Positions 25,301 to 38,350 of a stretch of 64,000 nucleotides of DNA are shown here, in pieces. How positions within the stretch are numbered: the stretch's first letter is position 1; each line of letters begins with the position of its first letter. A program made the translations under genes and the position numbers. The DNA is from Nissolia schottii. Its lineage: Eukaryota; Streptophyta; Magnoliopsida; Fabales; Fabaceae. The notes below the pieces were generated by a model, which ran no database searches, was not told the origin of the DNA, and saw only the letters and a list, made by a program, of their open reading frames with translations. The stretch covers positions 454,645 to 518,644 of the forward strand of contig QANU01018855.1 of assembly GCA_003254905.1 (NCBI GenBank). The letters run 5' to 3'.

Positions 25301-28300
25301 AATTCTTATGAGTATCTTTATTACTTGGAAAAAATGCTAACAGTACAAACCTCTTACAGTAATAAGAAATTTAAATATTTCTAATTGTTGAATTCTGAGG
25401 TTTCTGGTAATTTGTTAGTGCTTTGTGGAGAGCTAAATTGGGCCTTCTCCTTATTATTTCCCTGGAAAGTGCTCTTTCTAAGTGAACAGGATGTTTCTTT
25501 TTTTCCCTTAAGTTAGCTTGCTTCCAACTGTTTTTCATTTCTTGATTTACATTTTAGTTGTTTTAAAAACTTCAACAGCTTCAAAAGCTGTTTTCCAACT
25601 GTTTGATGAATGATTTGGCTCGTGTGTCTATCCCATAAATCATTGGTCTGATGTAATTAGTGTGTGTTGACCTTTGCTAACTATAGTCAATATTGCTAAT
25701 TTATTCCATATTTGATGATTTGATTATTCTTTTCTTATAACTGCTCTATTATATTAAAGTTTGGTTGCAGGTGTGCAAATTAGTGACACATATCTGTCTC
25801 TAATAGCCCATGTTTTGCTAAAAAAATTATTAGAAGTCTAAACAACGTGCTTGTCTGTTGTTTATTGTTTTTATGTATAATTATTTTATGTGTGGATATT
25901 CTTTTATGCAAGATGTTATTCTGAGTAATGTAAACTATTTTGGGTGTTTCATTTGATTATTATATGTTTTCATGTCGTGTAGGCTAGTGCTTTAGAAGAA
26001 GCTGTTTTTACTCATTCTGATGTCAAGCCAGGGATGGTGGTGAAGGCGAAGATTCTTTCCGTTGACAGTTTTGGTGCTATTGTGCAAATTCCTGGTGGTG
26101 TGAAGGCACTCTGTCCTCTTCGACATATGTCTGAATTGGATATTGCAAAGCCTGGAAAAAAATTCAAGGTTCCATTCTAGCTACACATATGCTTTTTAGT
26201 ACTGGCAGTTTTTTTCTTTTCTTTTTGTCAATCTAGATCATATAATGTTAGTTACTACATCGCAAGTCATGGTACAGATTCCACATTTCATGACTGAATC
26301 CCTTTCCCCGGGTTATGGTACAGGTGGGAGCTGAGTTAGTATTCCGTGTGCTTGGTTGCAAATCAAAAAGAGTGACAGTTACACACAAGAAAACTCTTGT
26401 ATGTTTCGTTTAAACTTCTCTTTTCTATTCCAGTTTATTCAATTGTGAAGGATCTATAAACATGTTCTTTTTCACTTTTCGGTCAAACAAACCCTCTGAT
26501 GAAATAATGTGAAAATCCACACCAAAATTTCCCCCATTATATATATTCTTTTCCAGGTGAAATCAAAACTTGGGATCATTAGTTCATATGCCGATGCAAC
26601 TGATGATTTGATAACTCATGGATGGATAACAAAGATTGAAACACATGGATGTTTTGTACGGTTTTACAATGGGGTTCAAGGATTTGCTCCCAGGCAAGTC
26701 TCTGATTTATCTGTTCTGCAAATTCAGAACTTCTGATGCTCATGTTATGACCAGTCAGTTATATCTTCTCGTTTGATTGAGTCATGTATGATCTTCTCTT
26801 AAGATGGAAATTCTACCTTTTCTCTCCACCTCTTTCTCTGGACTAACTTATCACATTTGCGACGCACCTACCGTTCACATGGCATTCATTTATTATTGTA
26901 TCATTTATTAAGTCATCCGATAGTTGCAAGACTTGCTATAACTTCTATATTTATTGTTTTGATTTAAGAGCAGATCTGAACTTGGATTAGAGCCAGGAGT
27001 TGATCCATCTACTGTGTATAATGTTGGACAAGTAGTCAAGTGCCGGGTAATAAGCTCCATTTCTGCTTCACGGAGGATCAACCTTAGTTTCATAATAAAG
27101 CCCACTAGGTTTGCGTCTTAAACCTTGCTTGGATTCCACATCTAGACATTTTTTTTTTTCTAGGTTAGATTTTGAAGTGATTTATTGATTAGTGGGGCTA
27201 TACTTTTTCTGTTGATATCTTATCTTTCCTCCCGAATGTAAAAAGTGTAGCTTGAGTGCTTTCAAGTTTTATGTGAAGCTATTTGCTGATATATGTGGTG
27301 CGCTATGATTAATGTGACAATTCAAAATGACAGTGCTACTGAAGATGATACGGTTAGGTTAGGCAGCCTTGTTTCTGGAGTTGTTGACAGAACAACATCC
27401 AATGCAGTATTTGTTTTTGTCAAAGCAAGTGGTTATTCTTGGGGTACAATATCTATGGAACACTTGGCAGATCATCTTGGTACAATTCCCTTATGCTTGA
27501 TAATGACTTTTCCGTAGGTGCTTCCTCTTAATGGAATCTGACTGTAGCCTCTTTTTATGCAGGGCAAGCTAATTTGATGCAGTCAGTATTGAAACCTGGA
27601 TATAATTTTGATAAACTATTGGTTCTAGGTGTGTTCATCATATTATGCAACATGTCTCTGTGCATTTTTAGTAGCTTATCTCCGTCCCAGTGTGCATTTT
27701 TCCCCCACAATCTCATTGGTGATGCAACACTACAACAGCCTTTTCTGGCTGTGCATAATTCAAGCCGTTATTCTTGTTCTGTTACTCCAGCACAATTTTT
27801 TTTGTTGCCTCTCAGTCAACAGTGTTTTAGGATATCTCATTTTGTTGTGTGATGTGGTCTTTCCACCTTTTTTTTGAGATGCATTTTATTTGTTTATTGA
27901 GGCCATTATGTTTTGACTTAATTTCTTTGTTGTTTGTGTTTATTCATGACAAGTTGGGAGGCTAGTATGCTTCAGTTTAAATGTTCAGTGTGTTGTTAGA
28001 ATATTTGATTTAATTTTTTCACGGGTGTTATTTGGTGGAGCTTGCTGTAGTTGTGCTAAGCCTGTACTTGACCTAAAATATTAGTATAAATTAGGTCTGT
28101 TTTCGTATCATGTTCTCATAATTATAAGAATTTTACCAGTGATATATATTATATTATATTATATTATATTATATTCTCTCTCTCTCTCTCTCTCTCTTCA
28201 TCTATGATGTCAATTAGAAACCTCTGCAACATTATTGTTGAAGTCATTTCCTGGGTATGAATTAGTTTTTTTTCCCTCATAGTGTCAATTTCTTTTCTCA

Positions 28301-31300
28301 CCATCATCATATTTGAAGCTGATAACATATATCATTAACACGCATTGGTTCATTTTATTTTTATTTTAATCAATGTAGATGTTAAGGGGAACAATTTGAT
28401 TCTCTCTGCCAAAAGTTCGCTGATTAAATCTGCTCAGGAGATTCCTACAGACATTAGTCAGATGCATCCTAACTCAATTGTGCATGTAAGTGAACATAGG
28501 TGAACTGCTTCCAGTACTTTTTTTTATAGACACATGTCCTTCTAATTCATTTTGTTATTTGAGTTTCTTGCTTGTTAGTGATAATACTGATGAGTTTTCT
28601 TCTTTTGATGTATTAATCGTTTGCGGATCAGGGCTATATTTGTAACTTAATTGAGACAGGTTGCTTTGTCCGTTTTCTTGGACAACTTACAGGTTTCGCT
28701 CCGAGAAAGAAGGTATTTCATTTTTTTCATTTTGTCCCCCATTAGCCTTTCCCTTTTCTATTCTTCCCTTCTAGCTTTATTTTAGCCATATGATAGTCTG
28801 GTAATAACAATTTTTTGTATAGGCTGCTGATGACCAGAAAACCAATATTCTGGAAGCCTATCACATTGGGCAATCAGTTCGCAGTAATGTATCCAATGTT
28901 AGTATATTTCAAGCTGTATATTACAAATTTATGAAAGCTTAATGGAGGCCAAAATATTACTTTATTCGTTGTCTGTTTCTTCAGATCAGTAGTGAAATGG
29001 GTAGAGTAACACTCTCTCTAAAGCAGACATCATGCTCTTCAACAGATGCATCTTTTATTGAAGATTACTTTCTTACGGAGGAAAAGGTACAAATATTCAA
29101 CCCATGTGCATGCATGCCTTAATCACGACAGGGCATGGGGGAAGTGTCATTGACTCATTGCCAAGGAAACATGTTAGGGCCCTGTCGGCTTATACAATTT
29201 CAGTTTGAGTCTGATTTTTTGAAATTTGGGATCAGCGGTCTTGAGTGTTGTTCATCTAAATGTTCAATTTTATTCATTATTCTAAATAAAAAATAATCTA
29301 GACATCAATGCTATTTTCTGCAACTAGAAGATTTTAATGTGGTCATTCCACTTGTTTTCTTATGGTGTTTTTCTTAGCTATTGTCTCTAGCCTTTTATCA
29401 AAAGAAACCACAGATCGAAAATATTTTAATTTGCACTTCCTCTACTTCTATTTTATCGTATCGCAGTCAATGTAATGCTCTATATTTTCAACATAGATAT
29501 TTAATAATTGCCTATTTCTGCCAACATTCTGTGGATTTGTTTCCCTTGTCATCATATTTTTCTCTCTTATTTTCCTCTATTGAATTGCTGTCACATTGTC
29601 TCCCTTTTGTAATGCTTCTAATCCTGTGTGTTTCTTCAATCTAGATTGCTAAGCTGCAATACTCGAGCTCTGGTGCATCAGATTGGAAATGGGATGAAGT
29701 ATTTAACATTGGTACTGTAGCTGAAGGGAAGGTTGAGGATGTTAAGGATGTGGGAATTGTTATAAGCTTTGAGAAGTATAATGATGTTTTTGGTTTTATC
29801 ACCAATTACCAGTGTATGTTCTGTGCCTCGTGTTATTTAATTATTGATCAATATAAGTTCGGTGATTCTTTATTCAAGTGCAACTGCTAATTCTTATTGT
29901 AATATAATCCTGCAGTGGCTGGAACTACTGTGGAGAGAGGCTCTCTGGTGGAAGCATTGGTTCTTGATGTTGCAAAGGCAGAACGACTTGTTGATTTGAC
30001 TCTAAAACCAGAGTTCATTAATAGATCTAAAGAAAGTTCCATAAAGCATTCCAACAAGAAGGTTGAGCATTTTTGTCCAACAGAAGAAAGAGCTGAGGCA
30101 AAATTTAATACAAATTAAATGCGATAGAAACATCTTTTTGAAAATAATACTTAATATTGGAAATTTCTTGCCCTCTCTTCTATTGCGTTCATTCTTTATA
30201 ATTCTGCACTAGGATCCCGCTGGCTTTCTTTCTTGACATATTTACACCTTATCCATAACATATCTTTTGTACCAGAAACGTCGAAGAGATGCATCGAAGG
30301 ACTTGGTGGTGCATCAGACAGTGAATGCAGTGGTGGAGATTGTGAAAGAAAACTACTTGGCAAGTGCTGACATTATTATTCAATCTAGTCATCTATAAAG
30401 GTTGATTATGCATATTAACATATCTACTTATTGTCTTTGACGCAGGTTTTATCACTTCCAGAGAATAATTACACCATAGGATATGCATCCGTTAATGACT
30501 ATAATACTCAAAGGTTTCCTGGGAAACAATTCCTAAATGGGCAGAGGTGAGCACATAATTAGCTTACTAAACCTATTGGCTTGGTCATTCACGTTTATTT
30601 CATCCCATTCACGTATAGTGGACTTCCCCCCCCTTCTTTCCACAAATTTTGCATTTTTCATTCACTATTTTTCCAATCCTAAGGCCTTGTAGTAAATTTA
30701 CTGTCCTTGGTTGGCCATGCTTGGCTGGGTTAGTGCCAATAAGTTATTGTATGCTCGGAGGCTTGAGTATTTCTCTTGTGATAAATGTCTCAAGTGCACT
30801 CAGATTTTGGAAATATAACAGTTGATTGTTTTGTTGCCTGTTGCCTGGAATATATTATGTTTGTGTTTTTTTAATGTATTTGAAGGCTTTAGAACGTGAG
30901 GAATATTCTCTTTTTATGTATTACATTGTTTGAGGATATTTAATTTCTGAAGCATACTTTTTACCCACTTTTCTTGGAATAAAGTATTATTTATGTTTTA
31001 AAAATCAAATTGTTTTCATGATTGTAGATATTATGTTTCCTCATACATGCGGATTTAATTTCTTTACAAGTTAATGCTTTCATATTGGGCTCATACTTAG
31101 ATTGGTTTACTTGGTCAGTGTTGTGGCTACTGTTATGGCTCTTCCAAGCCCTGAAACATCTGGAAGGTTGCTTTTACTTCTTAGTGATGTCAATGAGACA
31201 TCTAGTTCTAAAAGAGCCAAGAAGAAGTCTAGCTATAAAGTGGGGTCTTTGGTTGAGGCAGAGGTATGTGGGTTTATAAAATGCATTAGTAGATTTCTTG

Positions 31301-34300
31301 TAACATATTGACACGCTAAGTTATATGGATTAATCATAAGCTTCAATTATGTATTTATTGATTGTTTCTTTATTTTCTTGATTTTCATAAGCTTTATTTT
31401 TTTAAACTAATAAATATGTATCATGACTAGAGAGCTTGTTATTTTCCACTGTTACCATTGAAGATTTTTTTGCTTCTTGTAGGTGATTTTACTATAGCTT
31501 CTTTATGAGAGGCATTCAGTGCTTATTTGTACTGATCTGCTTGTTTGTTGATACTTATTTTCCTTTTTACTGTCTTCGGTCTTTTGACTTGTACATTGAC
31601 CTTCCCGCCAATGTGTCTTGCCTATCAAAATAAAAAAAAAAATGTTTCATTAATTTTCTTGTTAATGACTTTGTTGTCCAGATTACTGAAATCAAATCTC
31701 TTGAACTGAAACTGAAGTTTGGCATTGGTCTACGTGGCAGGGTGCACATAACAGAGGTACCTTTACTGTGTTTCTTTGTGTCTTTTAGAACTAGCATTTT
31801 AAGTTGTACTTTTGTGTGGGTAATTCAATGCACGAGGCTTCAACCATTTTTGGGCCTTGAGAGTTTTGATGTACGCAGTCTTATGCTATGAACTGGTAGA
31901 CTGTTTCTGACTTTCTGTTATTAGAAATTGTGACCAGTCACAGGGCAGCAACCATTCTGTAGCAAGGCTGACCCCCCTTTTTCATTTACATTCAATTCTA
32001 CTATATTTCTTACTGGTTTGTGTTGCCCAACTGCTGGCAGGTACGTGATGAAAATGATCTGGAAAGCCCGTTTTCTAGCTACAAAATTGGGCAAACAGTG
32101 ACAGCAAGGATTGTTGCAAAGCCTAATGAAACAGATAGCAATAGAAAGGGATCACAGTGGGAGCTGTCAGTCAGACCTAAAATGATGACAGGTAACCGTT
32201 TCCTGCTAAACAAAAATTGATAAAAATTATTGAAATACTGGGTTAAGTTTGCATTTGAAAGGGATGTATATTGCAGCAGTGAACTTGAAAGACCAGTAGT
32301 TTGTTTCATCAGATCTTAGCCATATATTTTTTTGACCGTAGTGCTGTTTAAGAGTTAGGGTTGATTTAAAAGCCATTCTTATTTGGAGTTATATTTTACC
32401 TTAGTCACACCCTTAGAATAATTTTTCCTTGTCATTATATATTCTCGATTATATGTTCATTGAAAACAAACAGCACTTGGATTTTTTACTTCCATCCCCA
32501 TTTTTAACCTTGTTTTGGTGTTCATTTTTGTTATTGCAGTCCGCTCTTAATTTTTTCGAAGTACTTTTTCTCATGAAAATTATCACAATCTTTTTAATTG
32601 TATCTGTTCAGTATCTACTTAATTTAAAATTTTCTTCTCTTATTGCAATTTAACATGCAAACTCTACTTCAATCCAGATTCCAGTGATATCAAAGACAAT
32701 GTATCTGGAAATCTTGACTTCAAAATTGGGCATCGTGTTGCTGGTTATGTATATAAAGTAGAAAGTGAATGGGTCTGGTTAACAATATCTCGAAATTTGA
32801 GGGCCCAACTATATTTTCTTGATAGTGCTAGTGAACCCAGTGAGCTCGAGAATTTCCAGAATAGGTTTCATGTTGGGAAACTTGTTTCCGGTCAAGTTGT
32901 GAGTATCAACACAGAGAAGAAACTACTGCGGTTAATTATGCGTCCCTTTTCTGCTCTCCATAACAAAACTAGTGACAAGCCGCAAATTGAGGTTGTGGAT
33001 AAGGAATTAACAATGTACATTCATGAAGGAGATATTTTAGGTGGAAGGATTTCTAAGATACTTCCAGGTGTTGGGGGATTGCTTGTCCAAATTGGTCCTC
33101 ATACGTATGGAAAAGTACATTTTACTGAACTTACTGATACATGGATGCCTGACCCATTGTCTGGATATCATGAAGGGCAGCTTGTCAAATGTGTAGTACT
33201 CGAAGTCAGCCACACTTTCAAGGGTACCGTTCATGTTGACTTGTCATTACGTTCTTCAAATGGGATGCTTTCTCCAGCTGCAGATGTTCGGAGCACTGTG
33301 TAAGTGTGATACATACTGATGAAACTATGAACCCTTAGTGCCAATATGTATTGAATATGCAGTTTCCGATAAGCTTACTTATCTTTAGCTTTCATGAATA
33401 TTGCCTGAAAACATATCTAATTTTTTCCTTTCCTTTTTATACATTTATTATAATATAGCTTGTCTCCTTGTGCCGACATTAGGCATCTATACTACCTAAT
33501 TCATAACCTGCGAACCAGTCAAGTTTTTCAATTTCAAATCTGTTGTCTGGTCCTTGCAGTCTGTTGATAACATTGTCACTTGTAGTTCTCTTTTCAAAAG
33601 ATCTATCTCTTTCTTTTTGAATGGATCAGATTTGTCTCATTTTTAAATAGACATGACCAAGGCCATGTTCACATCTCCACCCTTCATTAACAGGACCAAG
33701 GTCATATTCTTTCTGAGGGTCTTGTTAATGAAGGGTGGTGATGTGAACATGACCCCTCTCACATTCATTTTAAAAATGAGAGGATCCTGATTCTTTTTTA
33801 ATTTCCTTAATTTCGATGTAGTTTTTCACTAATTTATTTAAACATGGAAATCAAACCATCTCTTTGAGGTTTTGCTCTGGCAATATGATTTTGAAATGCA
33901 ATATCTAGCCTATGGATCTCCAAAGGATTGCATTTTTGGACTTGTGTTTAAGGTACTGCATGCGTCCGCTTCTATTATTAGCTTGTTAATGGGCTGATAG
34001 TTAACTTTGCTCATCTTTTTTAGTTACTATAATATGCTTCTATCTTTGTTGTAGGCTTGTAGCTTATGCCATATTTCAAAAAATGTTCTATTGATAATTG
34101 GTTTTTCAGGCAAGCAAATAGCAAGTGTGTGGAGAAGATTGAAGGTCTTTATCCTGATATGGTTGTGAAGGTAATGGTTTTCATGTTCTTCGTAAGTTAT
34201 CATTATTATCTTTCGTTCTAGGCTTTGCATGAGCTTAATTTGAGATCTGTACTTACTGCCAAATAGTTTGATGAAGTTTGCTTGTGATGTTTTATTATTT

Positions 34301-37300
34301 TGAGGGGGCCAAATACCATATCAATAATGTAGTTTCACCTGTACTAAGCTTTATAATGTTAAGTCTGACCCTTCTGTAATGATCTGTCATGTTGAGATTT
34401 GTTGCTAAATTTAAGCATGGGTTCATGGCATAACTTTTTTTTTTCCTTCAAATTTTTCCCAAATATGGGATTTTGATCATTTGGATTGATGAATTTGTTT
34501 GGTAATGTCTTCTTTTGGATAGGGTTATGTCAAGCATGTCACACCGAAAGGATGCTTCATTTCGCTTTCACGCAAGATTGATGCCAAAATTCTTCTATCT
34601 AATCTGTCCAATGCATTTGTTAAAGATCCCGAGAAAGAATTTCCTGTTGGAAAACTTGTAGTTGGAAGGTAAGTAACCAACCTGTTGTTTTTCTCCATTT
34701 TCTTTTATGAAATGAATGAAGAGATGTACTAAGACACTGAATAGCAGGGTTATATCTGTGGAGCCTCTTTCAAATCGTGTTGAAGTTACATTGAGGACAT
34801 CAAGTGGTTCTAGTAAATCAAAATCAGAGATCGATTTGAGTAAATTTCATGTTGGAGATGTAATATCAGGCAGCATCAAGCGGATTGAGTCATTTGGTTT
34901 ATTCATTGCAATTGACGACACAGACATGGTATTTCTACATCCTTCCAATTATTTTTGGTCTACGAGTCTATGTATTTGTAATATAAATTTATAGTTTTAC
35001 GGTCAAAATAAGTTGAGAAGATATATTTTCTTTTGTGCTTTTAGCTTTATAACTATTTATTGCATAAATGTGTTTCATATTATTTATTTTGATTTCATTG
35101 TTCAGTCTGTTACTTATTTCAATGGCTCAAATGCTTGCAGCTCCATCTATATAATATATGCTTCGTTGTGCTTATATTTGTGTAAAATTGTGATTTTCCA
35201 TAATACCTGCCTTTAAGGAAGTGGTAGTGATCAACTTGATTTTGTGATCTCGCCTGACTATGCTCCTTCGATTATCCAGGTTGGATTGTGTCATATATCA
35301 GAAGTTTCTGATGATCATGTTGATGACATTGAAACAATGTTTAGACTTGGACAGAATGTAAATGCAAGAATATTGAAGGTAATGTGTACAAAAGCTTCAG
35401 ACATGTTACTGCTTTTGATAATTTTACCAGGATAAAGTTGTATGCTTCTTCTGTTGGTTTTAAGTGGCACAACTTCTAGCTATCAACTATGAATGGTTGT
35501 ATGTATATTGTATAACTGGAAATGGTTTGTACGAAACCCAGCTATTTTTCTTTAACGTATGACCAGTCGAATAATGTATTAATGATTTATGTGCATGATA
35601 ACAAGGATGGATATCCTCCTAGTTGGCAACCTAGAATCCACTAGAGGAAGGATAAGAAAACGAATCCACTAGAGGATTAAAAAAAGAAAACTGGAATCCA
35701 CTAGAAATTAGGGAAAATTCCTTGAATATCATTCATATTGAATGAAAATTGTTGTAAGTTGTCTCTATAAAAAAGTTGTAATTTGTTATTGAAATTAAAA
35801 AAAGTCAAATCCTTCTAGAACACTGTTAAAATGCTTAGTAACTGATTTAGACTCTAACCATCATAATCATCTAAAGATTGTGTCAAATAACTAAATGTGT
35901 CAAATAACTAAGGTCCAACGAAAACTGTCTTTCAGAAGAAGCAAATCTTGTCCCACTAGGTGAGGTCAACTACTTAGATCTAATGATATCATAGTGTTTC
36001 ATTGTAAACCATGTCTAAAGCCGAACCATTAAAACCATGCCAAAATTATGTAGAAGTCTTATTGAAGACACCAGTTACGTGTTATCAGGTGGATGAAGAA
36101 AGACACAGGATTTCTCTGGGAATGAAGGATTCATATATGAGAGAGGAACCTGAATTATCTTCAGATCAAGAGTCAGATGAGCTTATTGCAGATGGAATGC
36201 AGTCTTCGATGAATAGCAGTTTGCTTGGAACCTCTAATATAGATATTGATGGTGAAATTGATCACCTCCCAATTCTTTCACAAGCAGAAGAAAGGGCATC
36301 CATTCCTCCACTTGATGTTGCCCTTGACGACATCAATCAAATTGATGTAAATAATAACACAAATGGTCAAAGTGAAGAACATGCAACTGAAGAAGGCAAA
36401 ATGGATGAAAAGAAAAAGAGGCGTGAAAAGAAAAAAGCAAAGGAGGAGAGGTGGATATAATGTTTATAGCTAGCTGAAATTTGTTTTGCTCTGCAATACT
36501 GATCTCAATTTTTAATATATGGCAACCTTATGGCAGGGAGAAACAGATAAGGGCTGCTGAGGAAAGACTGTTGGAGGATGATGTACCAAGAACTGCTGAT
36601 GAGTTTGAAAAGCTGAGTAGAAGCTCTCCTAATAGCAGTTTCATCTGGATAAACTACATGGACTTCATGATTTCTCTGGCTGATGTTGAAAAAGCTCGCT
36701 CAATTGCTGAAAGGTACATCCTATTGGTGACTTGACATTTCTACCCTTCTCCCCAACCCTCTTGAACATATTTTCACAATTCATTCATCATAATGTCGCA
36801 TATGTGGCATGTGACTTCATTTATTTTCCTGCTCCTCTGCGTTGAAAATTTTGAAGGGCTTTGAGGACAATAAACATCCGGGAAGAGAATGAGAAGCTCA
36901 ATATCTGGAAGGCCTACTTTAATTTGGAAAATAAATATGGAAACCCTAAAGAGGTAATAGAGAGAGAGCAATTTCATTTTTTGTTCGTCACTAATATGAT
37001 CATGTGGATTATTCTTATTTCAAGTTTCTCTGTGTAGGAGGCTGTTATGAAAGTTTTCCAAAGAGCTCTACAGTACAATGATCCCAAAAAAGTCTATTTA
37101 GCGCTCTTGGGAATGTATGAGAGGACCGAGCAGCATAATTTAGCTGATGAACTCCTCAGTAAAATGACAAAGAAGTTCAAGCATTCATGCAAAGTATGTG
37201 AATTTTTTTTATATAAAACCATTTTTTGCATCTTCTTAGAAATACATATGTATAACTTACTTTACGCTGGATTTTAGGTTTGGTTGAGGCGTGTACAAAG

Positions 37301-37864
37301 TCTTTTGAAGCAAAACCAGGATGGAATTCAACCTGTTGTCAATCGTGCTTTGTTAAGCCTTCCCCGGCACAAGCATATTAAATTCATTTCGCAGGCAGCT
37401 ATTCATGAATTCAAGGTCGGGGTTCCTGATAGGGGACGGTCCTTGTTTGAAGGAATTTTACGGGAATACCCAAAGAGAACAGACTTGTGGAGTGTCTATC
37501 TTGATCAAGTATGTTCACCACCACATCTTATTTTGTTGTGTTAGTATCATTGCGAAACCTAACAATCTTGCATACTTTGATAGGAAATTCAACACAAAGA
37601 TGTTGATTTAATTCGCGCACTGTTTGAAAGGGCAACTAGTCTGAGCCTCCCTCCTAAAAAGATGAAGGTGTGTACATATCTATATTCCCATTTTGCTGAT
37701 ATTGATTTGTAATTTTCCTGTCAGCCTTACTGGGGATTGTTTGTCTTGTTTGGCAGTTCTTATTTAAAAAGTATCTTGATTATGAGAAGTCCCAAGGTGA
37801 TGAAGAACGAATTGAATCGGTTAAAAAGAAGGCAATGGAATATGTTGAGAGTAGCCTGGCTTGA
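19362..37864 (+). CDS. RRP5: rRNA biogenesis protein RRP5 (PDCD11 homologue)
   Basis: Nucleolar assembly factor needed for 18S and 5.8S rRNA processing. I read 40 coding exons: 19362-19545, 19665-19870, 20249-20389, 20551-20721, 22006-22105, 22214-22332, 22462-22584, 22701-22772, 23604-23696, 24423-24536, 24670-24792, 25983-26168, 26324-26398, 26557-26693, 26974-27108, 27334-27479, 27563-27628, 28379-28485, 28632-28712, 28823-28897, 28985-29086, 29645-29813, 29916-30061, 30276-30359, 30446-30546, 31119-31263, 31682-31756, 32041-32191, 32678-33299, 34110-34170, 34523-34668, 34748-34928, 35280-35378, 36089-36450, 36537-36713, 36857-36953, 37038-37193, 37278-37508, 37584-37667, 37757-37864. Phases fit and give 1,916 residues. 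A Lys-rich N-terminus (1-130) precedes many S1 RNA-binding repeats, a charged linker (about 1513-1632), and C-terminal HAT/TPR repeats. Start MAPHSKK chosen by family; the frame is open upstream to 19218. Two introns use GC donors. Confidence 0.93.
21640..21840 (-). repeat. tRNA-derived SINE-like sequence in RRP5 intron 4
   Basis: On the minus strand an A-box-like TTGATTGAAGTGG (complement of 21811-21823) is followed about 35 bp later by a B box GGTTCAAATCC (complement of 21766-21776). This is the RNA polymerase III internal promoter layout of tRNA-derived SINEs. No cloverleaf with intact stems was seen, so it is not called a tRNA gene. Ends are approximate. Confidence 0.55.
23066..23345 (-). 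pseudogene. LINE-like 3' fragment in RRP5 intron 8, antisense
   Basis: Read on the minus strand the sequence encodes a motif like TIWGIWLERNTHIFNDKF, typical of the zinc-binding C-terminal region that follows the reverse transcriptase in many plant LINEs and related sequences. The frame continues through ENFTPLLTF with few stops. A run of nine or ten G/C ends it. A truncated insertion within the intron is the simplest reading. Confidence 0.6.
28143..28198. repeat. (ATATT)n and (TC)n simple repeats in RRP5 intron 17
   Basis: A short ATATT pentanucleotide array is followed directly by a CT dinucleotide run. Simple-sequence DNA in a long intron. Confidence 0.85.
33636..33780. repeat. Hairpin-forming MITE in RRP5 intron 29
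   Basis: Two arms of about 60 bp are inverted copies: CTCATTTTTAAATAGACATG on the left and its near complement ending TTTTAAAAATGAG on the right, with CACATCTCCACCCTTCATTA matched by TAATGAAGGGTGGTGATGTG. The transcript could fold into a long hairpin. No coding capacity. Confidence 0.75.
35630..35710. repeat. Three copies of GAATCCACTAGA in RRP5 intron 33
   Basis: The 12-bp motif AATCCACTAGA(G/A) occurs three times with spacings of roughly 30 bp. This looks like a short degenerate tandem repeat. Confidence 0.6.
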
Positions 37865-38350
37865 TACAGATTCATCATTGCTGGGAATATCTGAGTCCAG
37901 GTTGGATGATGCATCAGTAAATTTAGGGTTTCTAACACTACACAATAGTGCTAGCTAATTGGCTATCTTCAGCATAAATTGAGTGCATGGATGAGAGATT
38001 GTAAGGTGAGATTGAGGTTCTGCTAATGCATCAAGTGTGTACGGAAAAGACAGGGCTTAGCTAATTTTTTATACATAATTTGTTGTAAGATTGAGGATTA
38101 GAGAAGAAATAGAGGGGCCTGTGTTCTTAAATCTTTTTGGTTTGCCCAATTTTGTTTTTCATTCTGGGCTGATTTTTTTTTTTTTTTTAATTTGGGCGTT
38201 AGGCTCAGTAATTTATATTCGATCGTAAATGTTTTATCCTCCTTTTCTCGCCAACCTCATTTATCAAATGTGTTTCTGCCTTGGGATAAATGTTGTAACG
38301 TTGTGAATTGTGATAGTCCTCAGTTATAATTAATTTCGAGAATGTCACTT
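37865..38350 (+). other. Presumed RRP5 3' UTR and flank
   Basis: No further exon of RRP5 is expected after the stop at 37862-37864. The sequence is T-rich with a poly-T run near 38170, consistent with a 3' UTR. The polyadenylation site cannot be fixed. Confidence 0.4.

Noticed and set aside
36011..36460. Single 149-codon ORF with its own ATG
   Set aside because: Its 3' part is RRP5 exon 34; the first 78 bases are intron that happens to be open up to the acceptor at 36088.
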